DNA of 64,000 bases from Peribolospora baueri (GCA_029717555.1 JAMDHS010000054.1:62001-126000), one strand, 5' to 3'; shown: positions 20,542 through 32,891, counted from the stretch's first letter. Notes: generated by a model from the sequence alone, not told the origin. Numbers and translations: made by a program.

Positions 20542-23500
20542 ATGGACGTATCGGCCGCGGTCCTGCCTTTGGAAGCCGTGGTGGAACAGGATCAGTCCGT
20601 CGCCCACAGCCCCAAGACCGACCACTCCTCTACAATGCCGGCACCTGCCATCATCAAGCCTTCCGCAGTGTCGAGTCCGAGCAAGGTTGCCGGGCCTTCA
20701 AGGCTGGATGGTCTCGCTCGTACGGCGTCGGCAAAGGGAAAGGCACTTCGAAGGGGGCGCACGGGATGGTGAGCGTGCTTGTGCTTTGGAGCAGTCTCAC
20801 TGGCGCGGAGAACCCCCCCCATGAATCCGAGATTTGCGCGCCTCAGGGAAGGCTCAAACATTTATGTGCCTTTCGGATTTGATCCAGTCTTACTTGCAGA
20901 CAGAGGCATCTCAAGTGTGAGTCCGTCTGCCCCTTCCTAGTTCGTTATTAGGATTCCCTGCGGCTCGCCCTCGCTCACCGTTCTCAAGCATTCACCGGTT
21001 TTCGCTCTGTCGTACTGTATGTAGGCGATGAAGCCAAGCCCATTTGCGAACGGTGTCGCAAGTCGAGACGAGAATGCGTCGAGGTAGATCCTCAATTTTG
21101 GAGTGGCCGTGGGAGGAGAACCGGCGGCCCCATACTCAGAGGGACTCCGCTCGGCCGGCCAAGCAACCGGACGAACTCGGTCACTCGTAAGTGTTCTTGG
21201 TGAGAAGAATAGAGGCGTCGTGGATTTAGACCGAGCCGTCTCTCTTGTGGTATGGATTGAGACAGTGGGCTTCAAGTTCGTTGACGAGACCTCCAAGGTG
21301 GCATCCGGGTATCGCAAGTCGTCTGGCGTCGGGCCTTTCGCCTCGCCACCGCCCTCGTCGGTGCTTTCATCATCGCAGACCGACGTTCGTACGCCATCCC
21401 TGCGGGAGGATTCCCTTCCCTGGCCAGATCTCACTCCTTCCAGTCCACCATCCGTAGCTCCACAAATCCCCAACTCCCCGCTTTCCTGCTCACCAAGTCG
21501 CCAGGAGGGCGCGTTCGCTCCCGAATCGTTTGACGAGCTTTCGCCGCCGACCGGAACTCCTGTAGGACTCTCGACGACCGCCACCGTGCAGCGCTCCTCC
21601 TCATCCTTGTCGGGATCGAGCCATCCATCCCCGATACATACTGCCGCGATCGCCAATCAAGCGTCGTCATCTTTAACAACTTTTGCTGCCCTCCCAGAGA
21701 TCATGAGTGCTGATTACGCCTCTGGACGACGGAACGGCGGCGATATCGACCAACTTACCACTACTACCGACGTGGGACTCTCCTTTCCCGACCTACCCTT
21801 CTCGACGCACATTTACAGCCTCTTCGACCCTGTCATAGAGTTCCCCGAACAGCCAGCTCTGGACCTCTCCTCACTGCTGGACCAAGTGGTCAGCCATCAG
21901 ACGGCCATCGAGCAGGGCTACAATGAGGCTCTCAGAGTTGTCTTGCCCGGCAGCCAAGAAGATGAGGAGAAGGAGAGAACGGAAAGAGAAAGCGGGGACG
22001 GCAATGGAGGTTCGTTTGAAGAGCTGGGATTACCGGAAAGAGATGAGCATTTGGTTTCGAGAAGGATTCCAAGGGGCGATCGGTTGATGATGATTTTAAT
22101 GAGGCACTACGTCGAGGTCGTCGGTCCTTGGGTGAGGGTTGTTCCTTTCACGTACGCCCCTGCTCTCTTTCTCATCGCATCGCATCGCTTTCCTTTTTTT
22201 TTCGTGCAGCTCGACATGACAGATTCCAGAAGACACTTCGGCACCATCATTCCCGAACGAGCCTTCTCCCACCCAGTCCTTATCAACGCCATCTTGGCTT
22301 TCAGTGCCCGTCACCTCTCCCGGCTGGATTCGATGGACGGACTGATCGCGGAATACTACCATTCGGAATGCGTCAAGAACATGATTCCCATGTTACAGGA
22401 TCATAGAGCGGCGGCGAGTGGGGCGTTGTTGGCCGCCATGACGATTTTGAGGATGTACGAGATGTTGGAGCGTGAGTTTCCGGTGTCCGTGATTCCCTCT
22501 CCTTCTTCCCCTGCTCGGCGGACCTTTTGACTTGGTCAAAGTCTTATGGTGCGCGCATATTCCATATCTTTCCTTTGACTACCGCCCTTGGACAGCTTCC
22601 GGAGCCGATCTGCAGCAGCACCTCCTGGGCTCCTGCTCGCTCATTGGAGTGGAGAGCATCTATGAAGAGTCAGATGAGCTGCGCAAAGCAGCCTTTTGGG
22701 TGCTATTGCGTCAGGACATCCTCTGGGTGAGCCCGGCGGCCATCTTGAGCTCCAAAGTTCTCGGCCCCATTGCATTTGGCTCAAGATTTACCGTTTTTAC
22801 CACTGTCTCCCTTTTTTTCCCCTTTGCTTGAAGGCCGAAAAACACCGTCGACCGACCATCATGGACCTCTCCTCCTGCTTCGTCACCTCGCTCGACCTCA
22901 CCTCTCCCACTTCGGACGAAATGTGGGCGAATAGAATGTATTATCTTTTAGCCAAGGTCATCAATTTCTCGTTCAGCCGATCACCGGACACGTGCAATGA
23001 GCGGAGGAGAGAGGAGTGGAAAGAGCTGAATGAGGCAGTGGAGAAATGGAGACAGAGCCTTCCGCCTGGGTTTCAGCCTTTTTGGTACGCAGAGGCGGAC
23101 GAGGGGGAGTTGAACCCTTTTCCATCGATTTGTGAGTGCCGCGACGCGCGAAAGGCATCCTGACTGGATTTATTCCGCTGACCGAAAGGTATTCCTTCTG
23201 TACCGGTTTTGCAGGGCTTCTTTCCGATTGGCACGGTGAGTCGTATGAGATCGAAAGACGCTCTTCCCCATTATAATACAACCGTCGCCTGACCCGTCTG
23301 TGTTCTGATGCTCTCCCTGGGCAGTCGCGAGCGTCCAATCCTATCATATGGCCCGCCTCCTTCTCTACACCCACTGTCTTTCTCCTCTCCCGGCCTCAGG
23401 CTCCTCTCTCGGCTTCAACGGCTTCCGTTTCTTTCAACGTCTCGACGAAGAGATCGTCAAGCACGCTAGAATCATCTGCGGCATTTCAGTCACGAATCGA

Positions 23501-23970
23501 TGTCAGAGCGCAAGGATAAGTGCAACGCAACAATTGGCGCTTGGTTCGTAAACCCCCATTTCTCGCCTAACCTTTTTGATCGTTTGATCGTTTACTTTGG
23601 GCCCGTCGCAGCGGGATTTAGGTCTTATCCTGTCGACGTCTGTCCGATATATGCTAATGATGTACCCCCTCCTTCTTTGCCTGCTGCCAGCTGGGAAATG
23701 CTTGCGGTCGCCTCGGGAAAAACGAATGCTCGTCCAAATCCTGCGCGAGATCGAGGCCGAGACGACATGGCCGGTTGATACGATCATCGAAGAGTTGTTG
23801 AGGGACTGGGGCTGGTCGAGCGAGCCAAGGCTAGGCACGGGAGCCGGCAGGCCAGAGTGTGGAGAGGTGAGCAAGTCGACGAGCCGTCCCTTGCTGCCCT
23901 CTTGCAGTCAAACGCAAGAGTACATATCGGAAGCCTTGACGCCCTCGTTCTTCTCAGGCTTAACTTCTAA
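20542..23970 (+). CDS. Zn(II)2Cys6 fungal transcription factor
   Basis: The first three exons (20542-20768, 20888-20916, 21025-21083) join to give a perfect binuclear zinc cluster, C-x2-C-x6-C-x6-C-x2-C-x6-C, reading CLTCRQRHLKC then DEAKPICERC and RKSRRECVE. A long Ser/Pro-rich linker follows (to about 21700), then a helical region over several exons to about 23870 (FPDLPFSTHIYSLFDP, MMILMRHYVEVVGPW, SHPVLINAILAFSARHLSR, YLLAKVINFSF, REKRMLVQILREIEAET) that matches the fungal-specific regulatory domain (Fungal_trans_2 type). Such factors bind CGG half-sites, usually as dimers. The start could be 20542 or 20635, both in frame. The exons at 21085-21300 and 23100-23600 and the exact stop (23970 or, without the last intron, 24136) are uncertain. 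It lies upstream of a transporter, P450 and ADH. Confidence 0.85.
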
Positions 23971-24960
23971 GCACCTCCACAGCCAATTTCAGACGAGAGG
24001 ATTAAGCCGGTGCTATAGACACACAGCTGCCTCGGCTCGGCAACAGATGCTGGACCTCGTCCGCGTCCCCAACTTTTCCTATAGTACCCGGAAGGAAAAC
24101 GCTGAAGTTATTACGCGCGTGTTTGCAGTGACTTGACCGACCTTGCCGTCAAACGCCTCGTACCGGTCACCTCGGGAGCGACGACGTGCAATCGCTTCCA
24201 TTTGATGCTTTTGCAGCTGGGAAGCGACGTCCACAAGGCCCGGTCGTCTTTTAGATCGTGGCCCGAACCCCAGCGGCATCCATGCTGGTAGCCTTCGTTT
24301 CTGACATAGGGCGACGAGCCTCGGAGACGTACGGCTATCCCATCATCTCCTCGCCAGTAGCCTATCGTATCTTCATCCCTTTTTGGAACGAGTGAAAAGG
24401 AAAGCGGTGGAAAAACGACGGTGATGAGGCTGAAGTAGCAGCCGGATGAAGCGCACCACGCATGTCTCTACAACATCGTATTGTACGTCGAAATCAAAAC
24501 TTCCATCCATCTTCTTGACCATCCAATGGCACCATTATCATTTCGCTTCGCAACTCGCGGTCGACTGCGATCGAATTTCAACCAAGTCTCTTCCCGCACA
24601 TCCACGCCTTTCCAGGAACCGGCTAAACAGTTCGTAAACGGTCCCGCCCACGCTTGTGTCGCGCCGAACGTCTCAGATGCCCTCTTCCCCTTTGCGCCAC
24701 TGACTGACCAAGCCGAGACCCCCGCCGACACGGCGGCGCCGCATGGAACTTGCCGAGACCGATTCGGCTGCGCTCTTGTCCCAATCGGGCAAGCCGTTCT
24801 TTCTCTTTCCTATCGAGATGGCTGCGACTTGCGCTTGGCAAGGCGTCGACAAGCTGACAGCTGTTTTGAGTTGCCGCTGACCGCAATTTTCTTCCGCCCC
24901 CGCCCCAGCCGGCAAGCCGGCACTGACACGCGCCCTCCTCTGCTTCTGAGACGGATACGA

Positions 24961-24981
24961 CTGTGCGGGGACCCCGCACAG
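24961..24981. promoter_or_regulatory. 21-bp palindrome with a CGG-N5-CCG core
   Basis: Perfect 10-bp arms (CTGTGCGGGG and its complement) around one central base. The core reads CGG, five bases, CCG, the inverted half-site form used by many Zn(II)2Cys6 dimers. It is 360 bp upstream of the transporter start and 1 kb downstream of a Zn(II)2Cys6 gene. Function is inferred. Confidence 0.5.
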
Positions 24982-25221
24982 TCGCGAAGCGAGCCCTTCC
25001 AAGCTCGTCCATACGAGGCGAAAAGTCGGCAAAGCAGAACGCCGCGAGCAAGGCGTTCTCTCGTTCGCATCCGATCGTCTTCTCTTCCACCGATTGTCTT
25101 CTCATCCACCTCTCCATCTTGTCCTTCGTTCGTCTACGTCACAACGGGTCCTGACTTGAGCTCTAGTTTACTAGCACTGAGACGATTTCGAACAAGAAAT
25201 GGAGCCGCAGGGTCGTCATCA

Positions 25222-25227
25222 TATAAA
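25222..25227 (+). promoter_or_regulatory. TATA box of the sugar transporter
   Basis: TATAAA 116 bp upstream of the ATG at 25343. Confidence 0.5.
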
Positions 25228-25342
25228 GCTCACCTCGACTGTTTCCGTCTCGTCGCAGCTGCGTGGCAAACCCTGCTCCTGTGTCTTCTTTCTTCTTCTT
25301 CGCACTACCATCCCATCATTCCCGATCTCCAGTTTCCTGACC

Positions 25343-27500
25343 ATGCGCAGCTTTCGAACCCTGCGGGGGACGCCCCTCACTTGGGCGATCTCCATCTCCT
25401 CTGGCTTTTCCTTCCTCCTCTTCGGATGTGAGCAGGGGCAATGGCTTCTAGACAAAATCGCAGGGTAATCACTGACTTTGCCACATCCTCTTTTGACCTC
25501 GGTGTTATTCAGATGACAACGGCGTCATGTTCGTACGCTGCAATCGCTCTCTGGCCTACATGGGCGATCCCACCTGACGTCCGTCTCTTCTCGCGTTGCC
25601 GCCTCTTCAGGGCTGGCCTGATAACTACCCAGCCTTTCCTGACCGCCATGAATAATCCTGGAGCTGGTATCCTTGGAACAATGGTCGCAATCTACAATTT
25701 GGTGAGCCGTTCGCGATCCCTGCAAAACCAAGGTTCGCGTTTTACTCATCGACTCCGTCTTGCTATATACTAGGGTTGTTTCTTCGGTTGTGTCGTAGCC
25801 AGCTTCGTGGGCTTTAAGCTCGGGCGGCGCAGGACCATCATGCTCGGCTGTTGGGTTAACATCATCGGTGAGCCCACGCCAGTTTCCGCTAAAAAGAAGA
25901 GCGCAATGAAATTTTTAACTGATCTGCTGGATCCCGCGACTCTGCCTTGCAGGGACCATCATTCAAGCGCTCGCATTCGGCGTTCCCCAGCTGATCGTGG
26001 GTCGGATCGTAACCGGCATGGCCACCGGATTGATCACATCTTCCATTCCAACCTGGGTTTCCGAGACTTCGGCAGCCTCCCAGCGCGGCGGTCTCGTCGC
26101 CGGACAGTTGGCCATCGTCAGCTTCGGCATCACGATTGCCGACGCCATCGACTTTGGCATGCACTACGTTACTGGAAGTCAAGCAGCATGGCGTGAGCAT
26201 CCCGTCTTATCTCGTTCGTTCTTGCTCGTTTAGTTCGAGCTTGCAAGCTGACGAAGACCCCTCGGCTCTGTCTCGCACTTTTGGATCCTAGGTTTCCCCA
26301 TCGCTTTTCAGTCTGCCTTTGCTATCCTTACCATATGCACAGTCCATTTCCTTCCGGAATCGCCTCGCTGGCTTTACGCCGTCGGCCGGTCAGACGAAGC
26401 CGACGATGTCCTCTGCCGCCTCAAGGATCTTCCTTTCAACGACGCCACGCTTCAGGCCGAGCGAAACGAGATCATCGGCGCCATCGAATACGAAAAGACT
26501 GCGCCGAAGATGGGCATCAAGGACGTGTTGTGGGACAAGAGCGAGCTCAGGATCATGCGGCGCATCGTCACCGGCTTTGCGTGCCAGTGGTGGCAGCAGT
26601 TTACCGGAATCGGCGTCGTCATCGGTTACCTTCCTCTCATCGTCACCGTCCTCTTGAAACTCTCCGACACGCTCGCCTTGGGACTCGGCCTCGTTTCGGC
26701 CGTCATCTACACCATTGCGTCCGTGCCGCCCGTCTTTTTCATTGATCGAGTAGGAAGGCGGAGGGGTCTCATGTTGGGAAGCGCGGCCATGGCCATCTGC
26801 TGGGCTGTCTTTGTGGCTCTGATCACCCAACCGCAGAGCAAAGGTTGCTTGTACGGTGCGGTCGTCATGATATATCTCTTCCAGATGTGAGTTGGAGACT
26901 TTTTCTCCTTTATTTTCTCGGGCTCGGTCTGTCATCCGTCTCGAGCTGACACTTTTTTTTTCGTCACTGCCAGCGCATTTGCCTTCTCCTGGCTCTCCAT
27001 TCCTTGGATCTACCCGTCCGAAATCACGCCCTTGTCCGTCCGACACGTCGGAGCGGCGGTGGGCACATCTGCCGAATGGCTCTCGGCATTCTTCATCGCC
27101 GAAGTGACCCCTCTGGCCTTGCACAACATTGGTTGGAAATTCTTCTTGGTGTTTGCGGTTATGTGGTGCGTGCTTGCTAGTCCCCTTGGCTCTTCTAGGT
27201 TGGGTAGACCTTTTTTGCATTTTCTTCCGTCTGTGTTCACCCTCGGAAATGCTTGTTTTCCGAACCGGTACTCTCCCCTACAGCGTCGCCGCCATCCCCC
27301 TCGTATATTTCTTCTTCCCTGAAACGGCCGGCCTCACTCTCGAGGCGATCGACCTTCTGTATGTTTCGGGTCGGCTCACGGGCGGGGTCGAGGAACAGCG
27401 AGAGCAAGCTGTACTCCGACATGCGGTTTTGGAGGTCAAGGCCAAGAATGCGACGGACCACGTGGAGTTTGCGAAGGGGAGCGAATCCGGCTCGGCGTGA
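25343..27500 (+). CDS. MFS sugar-porter family transporter
   Basis: Eight exons (25343-25427, a 16-nt exon 25513-25528, 25611-25701, 25774-25867, 25953-26192, 26292-26886, 26974-27165, 27284-27500), 509 aa, phases all consistent. Motifs: FGYDNGVMAGL in TM1, KLGRRRTIML between TM2 and TM3, GRIVTGMATGLITS, TWVSETSAASQRG, PESPRWLYAVGR, WWQQFTGIGVV in TM7, DRVGRRRGLML, PWIYPSEITPLSVR and FPETAGLTLEAID. TM1 DNGVM and the WWQQFTG pattern resemble the fungal polyol/hexose/quinate-type sugar porters more than the HXT type at 9959. It would import a sugar, polyol or aromatic acid across the plasma membrane by proton symport; substrate unknown. It lies between a Zn(II)2Cys6 regulator and a P450/ADH pair. 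Confidence 0.93.
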
Positions 27501-28313
27501 TATGACGGGACGAGGGGGGGGAATGTAGGCCTCTTTTCCGCTACCGACACCGTGAGATATATAATATGATTGCATTGGATCGGCTTCGAATACCATTATA
27601 GTTTTGCTGCGAGCTTTGCTATTTGGGTGACGGGACGAATAGCGAACCAAAATGCTCGTGTTTAGGGCCTCCTCGAGCAATATCTTAAACACTCCTTTCA
27701 TTTACATATGGAAACGGGTTTGATATCAAAACCGGCAAGTGTGGCTTCCGGTCGATCCATCTGGGTCCCACAAATGTGTTGCTCTGTAACCGAACGAATG
27801 GTTGGCTCTTGCACAAGTCCACATCCTACCCTCCACAGATATCCCTCTCTCTCAGCCGTAGTCGTATAAAACATCCGCTGAACCAAGCTGTGCTGACGAC
27901 CCCAAAAGATATGTGGAAGGTGTGGTCACATTTGGCTCATCTCCCTACCTACCTATTCATATTTAAGTCCCCGGTCCTAGCTGCCTTTTGTCCTGGTCAC
28001 GGCCATGCGTCCAAGCGCATAGGAAATTGAGCCTGTCTGCCTGGGAAAGTGAGCGCAAACTTTGCTGCAGTCAACGGATGACCCAAGCCATCGCCTGTTA
28101 TCTGTTCATTCGATCCCTCTTTTGCCTTACATTCTCATCTCTATCCTTTAGCAAACCCCTCTCGAGTCTTCCAGACATCCCGACCATGTAAAAACCGAAA
28201 TGCAGCGAGAATGTAGTACAAGACAGTTCGAAAAGCCACACTCCAAGAAGGCACCTCAAAACGCCGACGACCCGTATCCGCAATTGACCAGTCAAGGCAA
28301 AGCGTGACGTCGC
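27501..28313. other. Convergent intergenic region
   Basis: About 810 bp between the stops of the transporter (+) and the P450 (-). No gene, repeat or RNA recognised. Confidence 0.5.
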
Positions 28314-30116
28314 CTAATCCGCCTCAACCCCACTATCGACGTCAAAGGCCCTCTTCGAAATCTTGACGAACATGTCTCCGGGGTTCTGGTTGAACCTCTC
28401 GACGATCGGCAGGACGTAATCCTCGCTGTTGAGCTTCCAGTCGTAGTTGTGGATGAGTGTGGCGATGCAGACCTGCTGTTCGAGAAAAGCCAGGTTTCGA
28501 CCGGTGCAGGCGCGAGGGCCCTGGGAAAAGGGCATGACGTATTTCCGAAGGACGGCAGATTCGGGAGAGTCTTTGAGCCAGCGTTCGGGGCGGTACGTCC
28601 AAGGGTCGGGGAAGAGGTCGGGGTTGTGGTGGAACGTGTAGGTCGGGACGGAAACCGTGATGCCGCCTGGAATGAACTCTCCCTGGACGAGGGGTGCCAG
28701 CACAAAGACCCGTCGAGAGTCAGTACGTGAAAATAATGACGATAAAAGCGATTGTTCTCACTGCGATCGTGACCCCCTCGGGCGGCGTGACTCGAGGCAG
28801 CCCTAAGCCAGTGGGAGGCCGGTCTCGCAGGGCCTCGTCAATGCAAGCTCGCAAGTACTTGAGGTTTTTGACTTGCTCGTAGGCGGCAATACATCGGTAT
28901 GGGCCCAGCTCTCCGTCAAGCTCCGCGCGCAAAGTCTCAAACACGCGCGGGTTTTTGATGATGTGATACATGATCGAGGTCATGGCCGTCGCGCTTGTAT
29001 CCGAACCGGCGTTGATCATGACGCCCGCCTCGGAGACGAGCTCCCGGAAGGGCAAGTTGAGGTCATCACCTTTATTGTTGACGAGGTAATTGGTCCAAAA
29101 GTCGCGGAATTCGGGCTCGTGCTCGAAGCGCTTCCGGACTTTGCGAATGCAGACGTCAGTGAACTCGGCACCTCCGATGTTGCCGGGATGCCATTTGGTG
29201 AGCCACTTGGTCCAGGTCAGAAGCTTTGGCCAGTGGGCGAGGATAACGTCATAGCGGGAGTTGGTGTGAAAAGCTTTGATGGCGTTGACGTAGTAGCGCT
29301 TGCCATCGACGGTCTCGGCTTCGACGATGTCGGTGCCAGAATCGACCATGTGGGTGCAATCGTCGTAGGCGAGCTTGGTGATGATGTCAAACGTGAAGAG
29401 ATTGAGATACCACCGAACGTTGAAGAGAGGAGACTCAGAGACGGGAACAGACGGGTCCGAGCAGAAAGAGTCGAACTTGGACATGAGGACCTCGGCCTGA
29501 GTGAGGTCCGAAGCAAGAAGAAGTTAGGGAGGTTGGTCCTACACGGCAGAGGCTGCTACCGATGCTCACCCTTTCCCGAACGAGAGGTTCCATGTCCACG
29601 ATGCTCTTCTGAGCAAAGGCAGAGGCAATGTACTTCCTCTTCCTCGAGTGCTCTTCCCTACTCCGGGTGCCGACAATGCTCTTAAACTCGTTTCCCGAGA
29701 AGGTCTCATAAAATTCGTCTTTGAGCATTACAGTACCGTGCCCGTAGATAGCAGCGACTGCGTCGGGGTGGTTGAAGGAGATATGCTTCGGCTGAATCCT
29801 GATGATGGGACCAAGCTTGCGGTGTGCCTCATCAACAGCAAGAGATCGACGAACGAACCATGAGTGATATGCCGCCCAGAGATTGGAAAAGCCGGCGATG
29901 GACGGTGCAGGGAAGCGTCGAAGACCGTGGCGGTCGCCAAAGTAGTTGACCAGGTATCGGACGGCGACGGCCAAGACAACAAAGACGAGGCCTGACGGTA
30001 AGCAGAAAGCATGGTTCAGTAAGGGACGCCTTCTCCGCTTCCAATTCCAACAGGGCCAACGCACATGACGCAGCCAATGCTGACAGTTGCTGTGGAATGC
30101 CGAGATTGCCGTGCAT
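28314..30116 (-). CDS. Cytochrome P450, benzoate 4-hydroxylase-like class
   Basis: Four exons (30116-30065, 29991-29570, 29496-28762, 28682-28314), 525 aa, phases consistent. There is an N-terminal membrane anchor (FVVLAVAVRYLV), then YHSW, GPIIRIQPKHISF, AAIYGHGT, EEHSRKRKYIASAFA, the I-helix AGSDTSA, the ExxR motif EALR, the PERF-region YRPERW and the haem loop FSQGPRACTGRNLA with its cysteine ligand. All catalytic elements are present, so it should be an active ER-bound monooxygenase using a P450 reductase. The N-terminal half resembles CYP53/benzoate-hydroxylase and related fungal P450s acting on small aromatic molecules. It is divergent with an alcohol dehydrogenase across a 788-bp promoter. 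Subfamily and substrate are inference. Confidence 0.93.
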
Positions 30117-30904
30117 GTCGTATCAGGCAAGAAATACGCTGAGTTGTGAGAGAAAGCGACGATGAGGAGAACAATGGCGTGTCTCCACTACATATATACC
30201 TTTCCACCTCCACTTAAAGCTGCCAAATGCAAAGCGGTTGCCGAACACCGTAGACATTGGTGCCGATGTCGACGAAGCGGCTCATACGGGCAAGGCAACT
30301 CGATCGGTTGTCTCCTGCCCGAGTGGCCATCTCGTCTGGAAAACACGCGAAGCCGAAACGAAGTGCGGTTACAAGCCGCTCGGTGTGCCTACTCGGACCT
30401 CGGCAACCTCTTCCTTCGCCATTGCCCAGGCGCTTTCGTACGACGCTCATGATGGCCTTATTCGGAATAACAGCTGTCAACGTCGCGTCCTCGGCTAACG
30501 AAGCTGAAGCGGGGCCCCTTGATTGCTGCGACGCCGTGGCGAGTTTTGTCCAGAAAAGGAAATCGACACGTCGGGGCGAGCTGGCTGGCGACTGCGGGAG
30601 AGAGGCGAGGACGGCAAGAACTTCCATTCCCATCCATTTCTATCGTGCCTTTGGGTGGGAGGGAGGAAACGGTGAACACCGAAGTCCGAACCTTGCCCCG
30701 GTCGGGGTCCATTGGAGGACGTAGACGATTGGGTGGGGCCACACCCGATGCGTTCTTCAAGGCTGCCGCGCCGGCATCTCAATATTCAGCCCGGCTTATC
30801 ATCCCATCTCATTTTCCCTATTTATAACGCCCTCTGCGCTTCTGCGCCTCTTCTCCATCCTCCCCACATCCCCTCCCTTCACACCCTCGATAATCGCACT
30901 CACC
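30117..30904. promoter_or_regulatory. Shared divergent promoter of the P450 and ADH genes
   Basis: 788 bp between the two ATGs. Each side has a TATA-type box: TATATA at 30193-30198 for the P450 (about 75 bp from its ATG) and TTTATAA at 30821-30827 for the ADH (about 80 bp). An inverted repeat CCCCGGTCGGGG at 30694-30705 contains CCG and CGG half-sites and could bind a Zn(II)2Cys6 regulator. TATA boxes on both sides suggest inducible expression. Confidence 0.6.
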
Positions 30905-32441
30905 ATGGGTTACCCGGAAACTTTCAAGGGCTACGCTTCGTTCTCTCAGGACAACTGGGCCGACTTTAAGCTGCTTGAATACAAGCCGCGCGAGTTCACC
31001 GAGTTTGACATCGATGTCAAGATATCCTGCTGTGGAGTCTGCGGTTCAGACGTACACACGTTGAAGAACCAAGGAGTGAGTGGTCGTGTTTACTCCTCCA
31101 ACGTAGGCCCACTTAGCGAGCGATCGAGCTCACCGCGCGATCTCCCCTCGTGCTCTCGTTTGCGCCCATCTTAGACCTGGACCGGCACCAAGTACCCCAT
31201 CGTTGTGGGTCATGAGATCGTCGGAAAGGCCATCCGTGTTGGCTCCAAGGTCACGGATGTCAAGGTCGGCGACATGGTCGGTGTTGGCGCTCAGATCGGC
31301 TCTTGCGGTGAATGCAAGTTCTGCAAGAGTGGCAACGAAAGTAAGCCACAGTCAGCCGATGTCCTGGACCTTGTCCTCTGAAGATGCTGCTGACGCTGGA
31401 ACGTACCGTTTCGCTCCCACTTCATAACTCTTCAAAGACTACTGCAACGTCAGGATGATCGACACCTATGGCACCACGTTCGAGGATGGGACATTCCAGC
31501 ACGGCGGTTACGCCAATTACATTCGCGCCCACACTCAGTTCACCTTCAAGATTCCGGTGAGTCTTCGATATCGTCCACGTTTCGCTATTCTCAGGATGGA
31601 CGCTCACCCTTTATGCGTCCCTCATCTCTTCGTAGGACGGTCTCGCCCCTGAGATCGTCGCACCCATGCTCTGCGGCGGCCTCACCTGCTTCTCCCCGCT
31701 GGTTCGTAACGGTGCGGGTCCTGGAAAAAAGGTCGGCATCGTGGGCATCGGTGGATTGGGACACTTCGGCGTCCTGTTAGCCGCTGCTCTCGGCGCCGAA
31801 GTCTACGCCATCTCGCACTCTGCCAATAAGAAGCAGGACGCAATCAAGGTAAGTCCGTGAAGCTATGCTCAGTTTCACCACGGCCTTGCGAAACTGACCT
31901 TACCTTCGAACTACTTCCCTCTCGTACACAGATGGGCGCTTCCCACTTCGTCGTCACCTCTGAGAAGGGCTGGGCCGAGCCCCTTCAACACGAGTTGGAC
32001 CTCATCGTATCTACGACGAATAGCAGCGACAACTTCCCTATCAAAGAGTACCTCTCCCTCCTTACCGTTCATGGCAAGTTCATCAGTGTCGGCTTGCCGG
32101 AGGCTCCGTTCCCGGAGCTCCGCTGCCAGGACTTTACTCCTCAGGGATGCTTCTTGGGCGCTTCTCACATTGGCAACAAGACCGAGGCCCTGCAGATGCT
32201 CGAGTTGGCCGCAAAGCAAAATGTTAAGAGCTGGATCCAGCCGATCAAGATTTCCGAGGCTGGTTGCAAAGAGGTGCGGCTGCCTAGCACGGATGCTCCG
32301 TCTCGTCTGAGCGTATGCTTACCCACAGAACCGCCCCTCTTGTATGGCTCTGCCCAGGTTGTCGAGTCCGTCAATAACGGCAAGGCGAGGTACCGCTACG
32401 TATTGACTGACTTTGACGACGAAAAGTTTGCCGGAAACTAG
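30905..32441 (+). CDS. Zinc-dependent alcohol dehydrogenase, cinnamyl-alcohol/ADH6 type
   Basis: Six exons (30905-31075, 31175-31340, 31438-31556, 31636-31848, 31932-32273, 32358-32441), 364 aa. Catalytic zinc region CGVCGSDVHT and GHEIVGKA, structural zinc cysteines in GSCGECKFCKSGNENYC, nucleotide fold GIGGLGHFG, and a basic/serine loop after the second strand (SHSANKKQDA) that favours NADPH. The length and motif order fit the CAD/ADH6 subfamily of broad-specificity NADP-dependent aldehyde reductases acting on cinnamaldehyde, veratraldehyde and similar compounds, in the cytosol. Pairing with a P450 over one promoter suggests joint oxidation/reduction of an aromatic or fusel substrate. Confidence 0.95.
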
Positions 32442-32891
32442 GTATTGTGTAACTTGGAGCATAGCATAGTATAGAGCCTTTTCCGCGGCACGACCTCTCG
32501 CCGCGGGCCACGTATACATTGGGGGAATCAAGAGACGGTGGCTGTATAACATCTCTTTGGCGCGAGCAGCCGAACCGACCATGGCAACATTGTCGAGTGT
32601 CCCCCGAGAGACGAACGTCGCGACACCTTCGATCCGCCGTGGCGCTGGCGTACTGTGGAAGAGGGTCCCGAATGATAAGTAGGGATTAGATATATCTGCG
32701 CCATCGGACAAACGAAATTTTCTCAAATTACACGCAACCAAGTGACACCACCGCGACCGCCATTTTATGCTCCTATAAAGCCAACAAGCCGGCCTGACAT
32801 GTAGAGCTGGAGGAGCGAGGGAGAATTGATATCCGCCGCCCGCTCGCGGTCAGATCGTTCCCTCGCACGTGGCTCTGATTGCCAGACAGAA
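32442..32891. other. Spacer downstream of the ADH gene
   Basis: ADH 3' UTR and spacer. No gene seen. Confidence 0.5.

Larger units (their letters stand above)
23971..25342. other. Intergenic region upstream of the sugar transporter
   Basis: About 1.4 kb. Long antiparallel frames exist but none resembles a protein family. It carries a 21-bp palindrome (24961-24981) and a TATA box (25222), so much of it is probably the transporter's upstream control region. Confidence 0.5.

Noticed and set aside
20091-20882. Alternative plus-strand frame of 263 codons over the Zn(II)2Cys6 gene start
   Set aside because: It runs in a different frame through the first exon and intron; the other frame gives the intact zinc cluster after splicing.
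24481-25431. A 316-codon plus-strand frame upstream of the sugar transporter
   Set aside because: It overlaps the transporter's TATA box and start in another frame, has no motif, and the minus strand is equally open.
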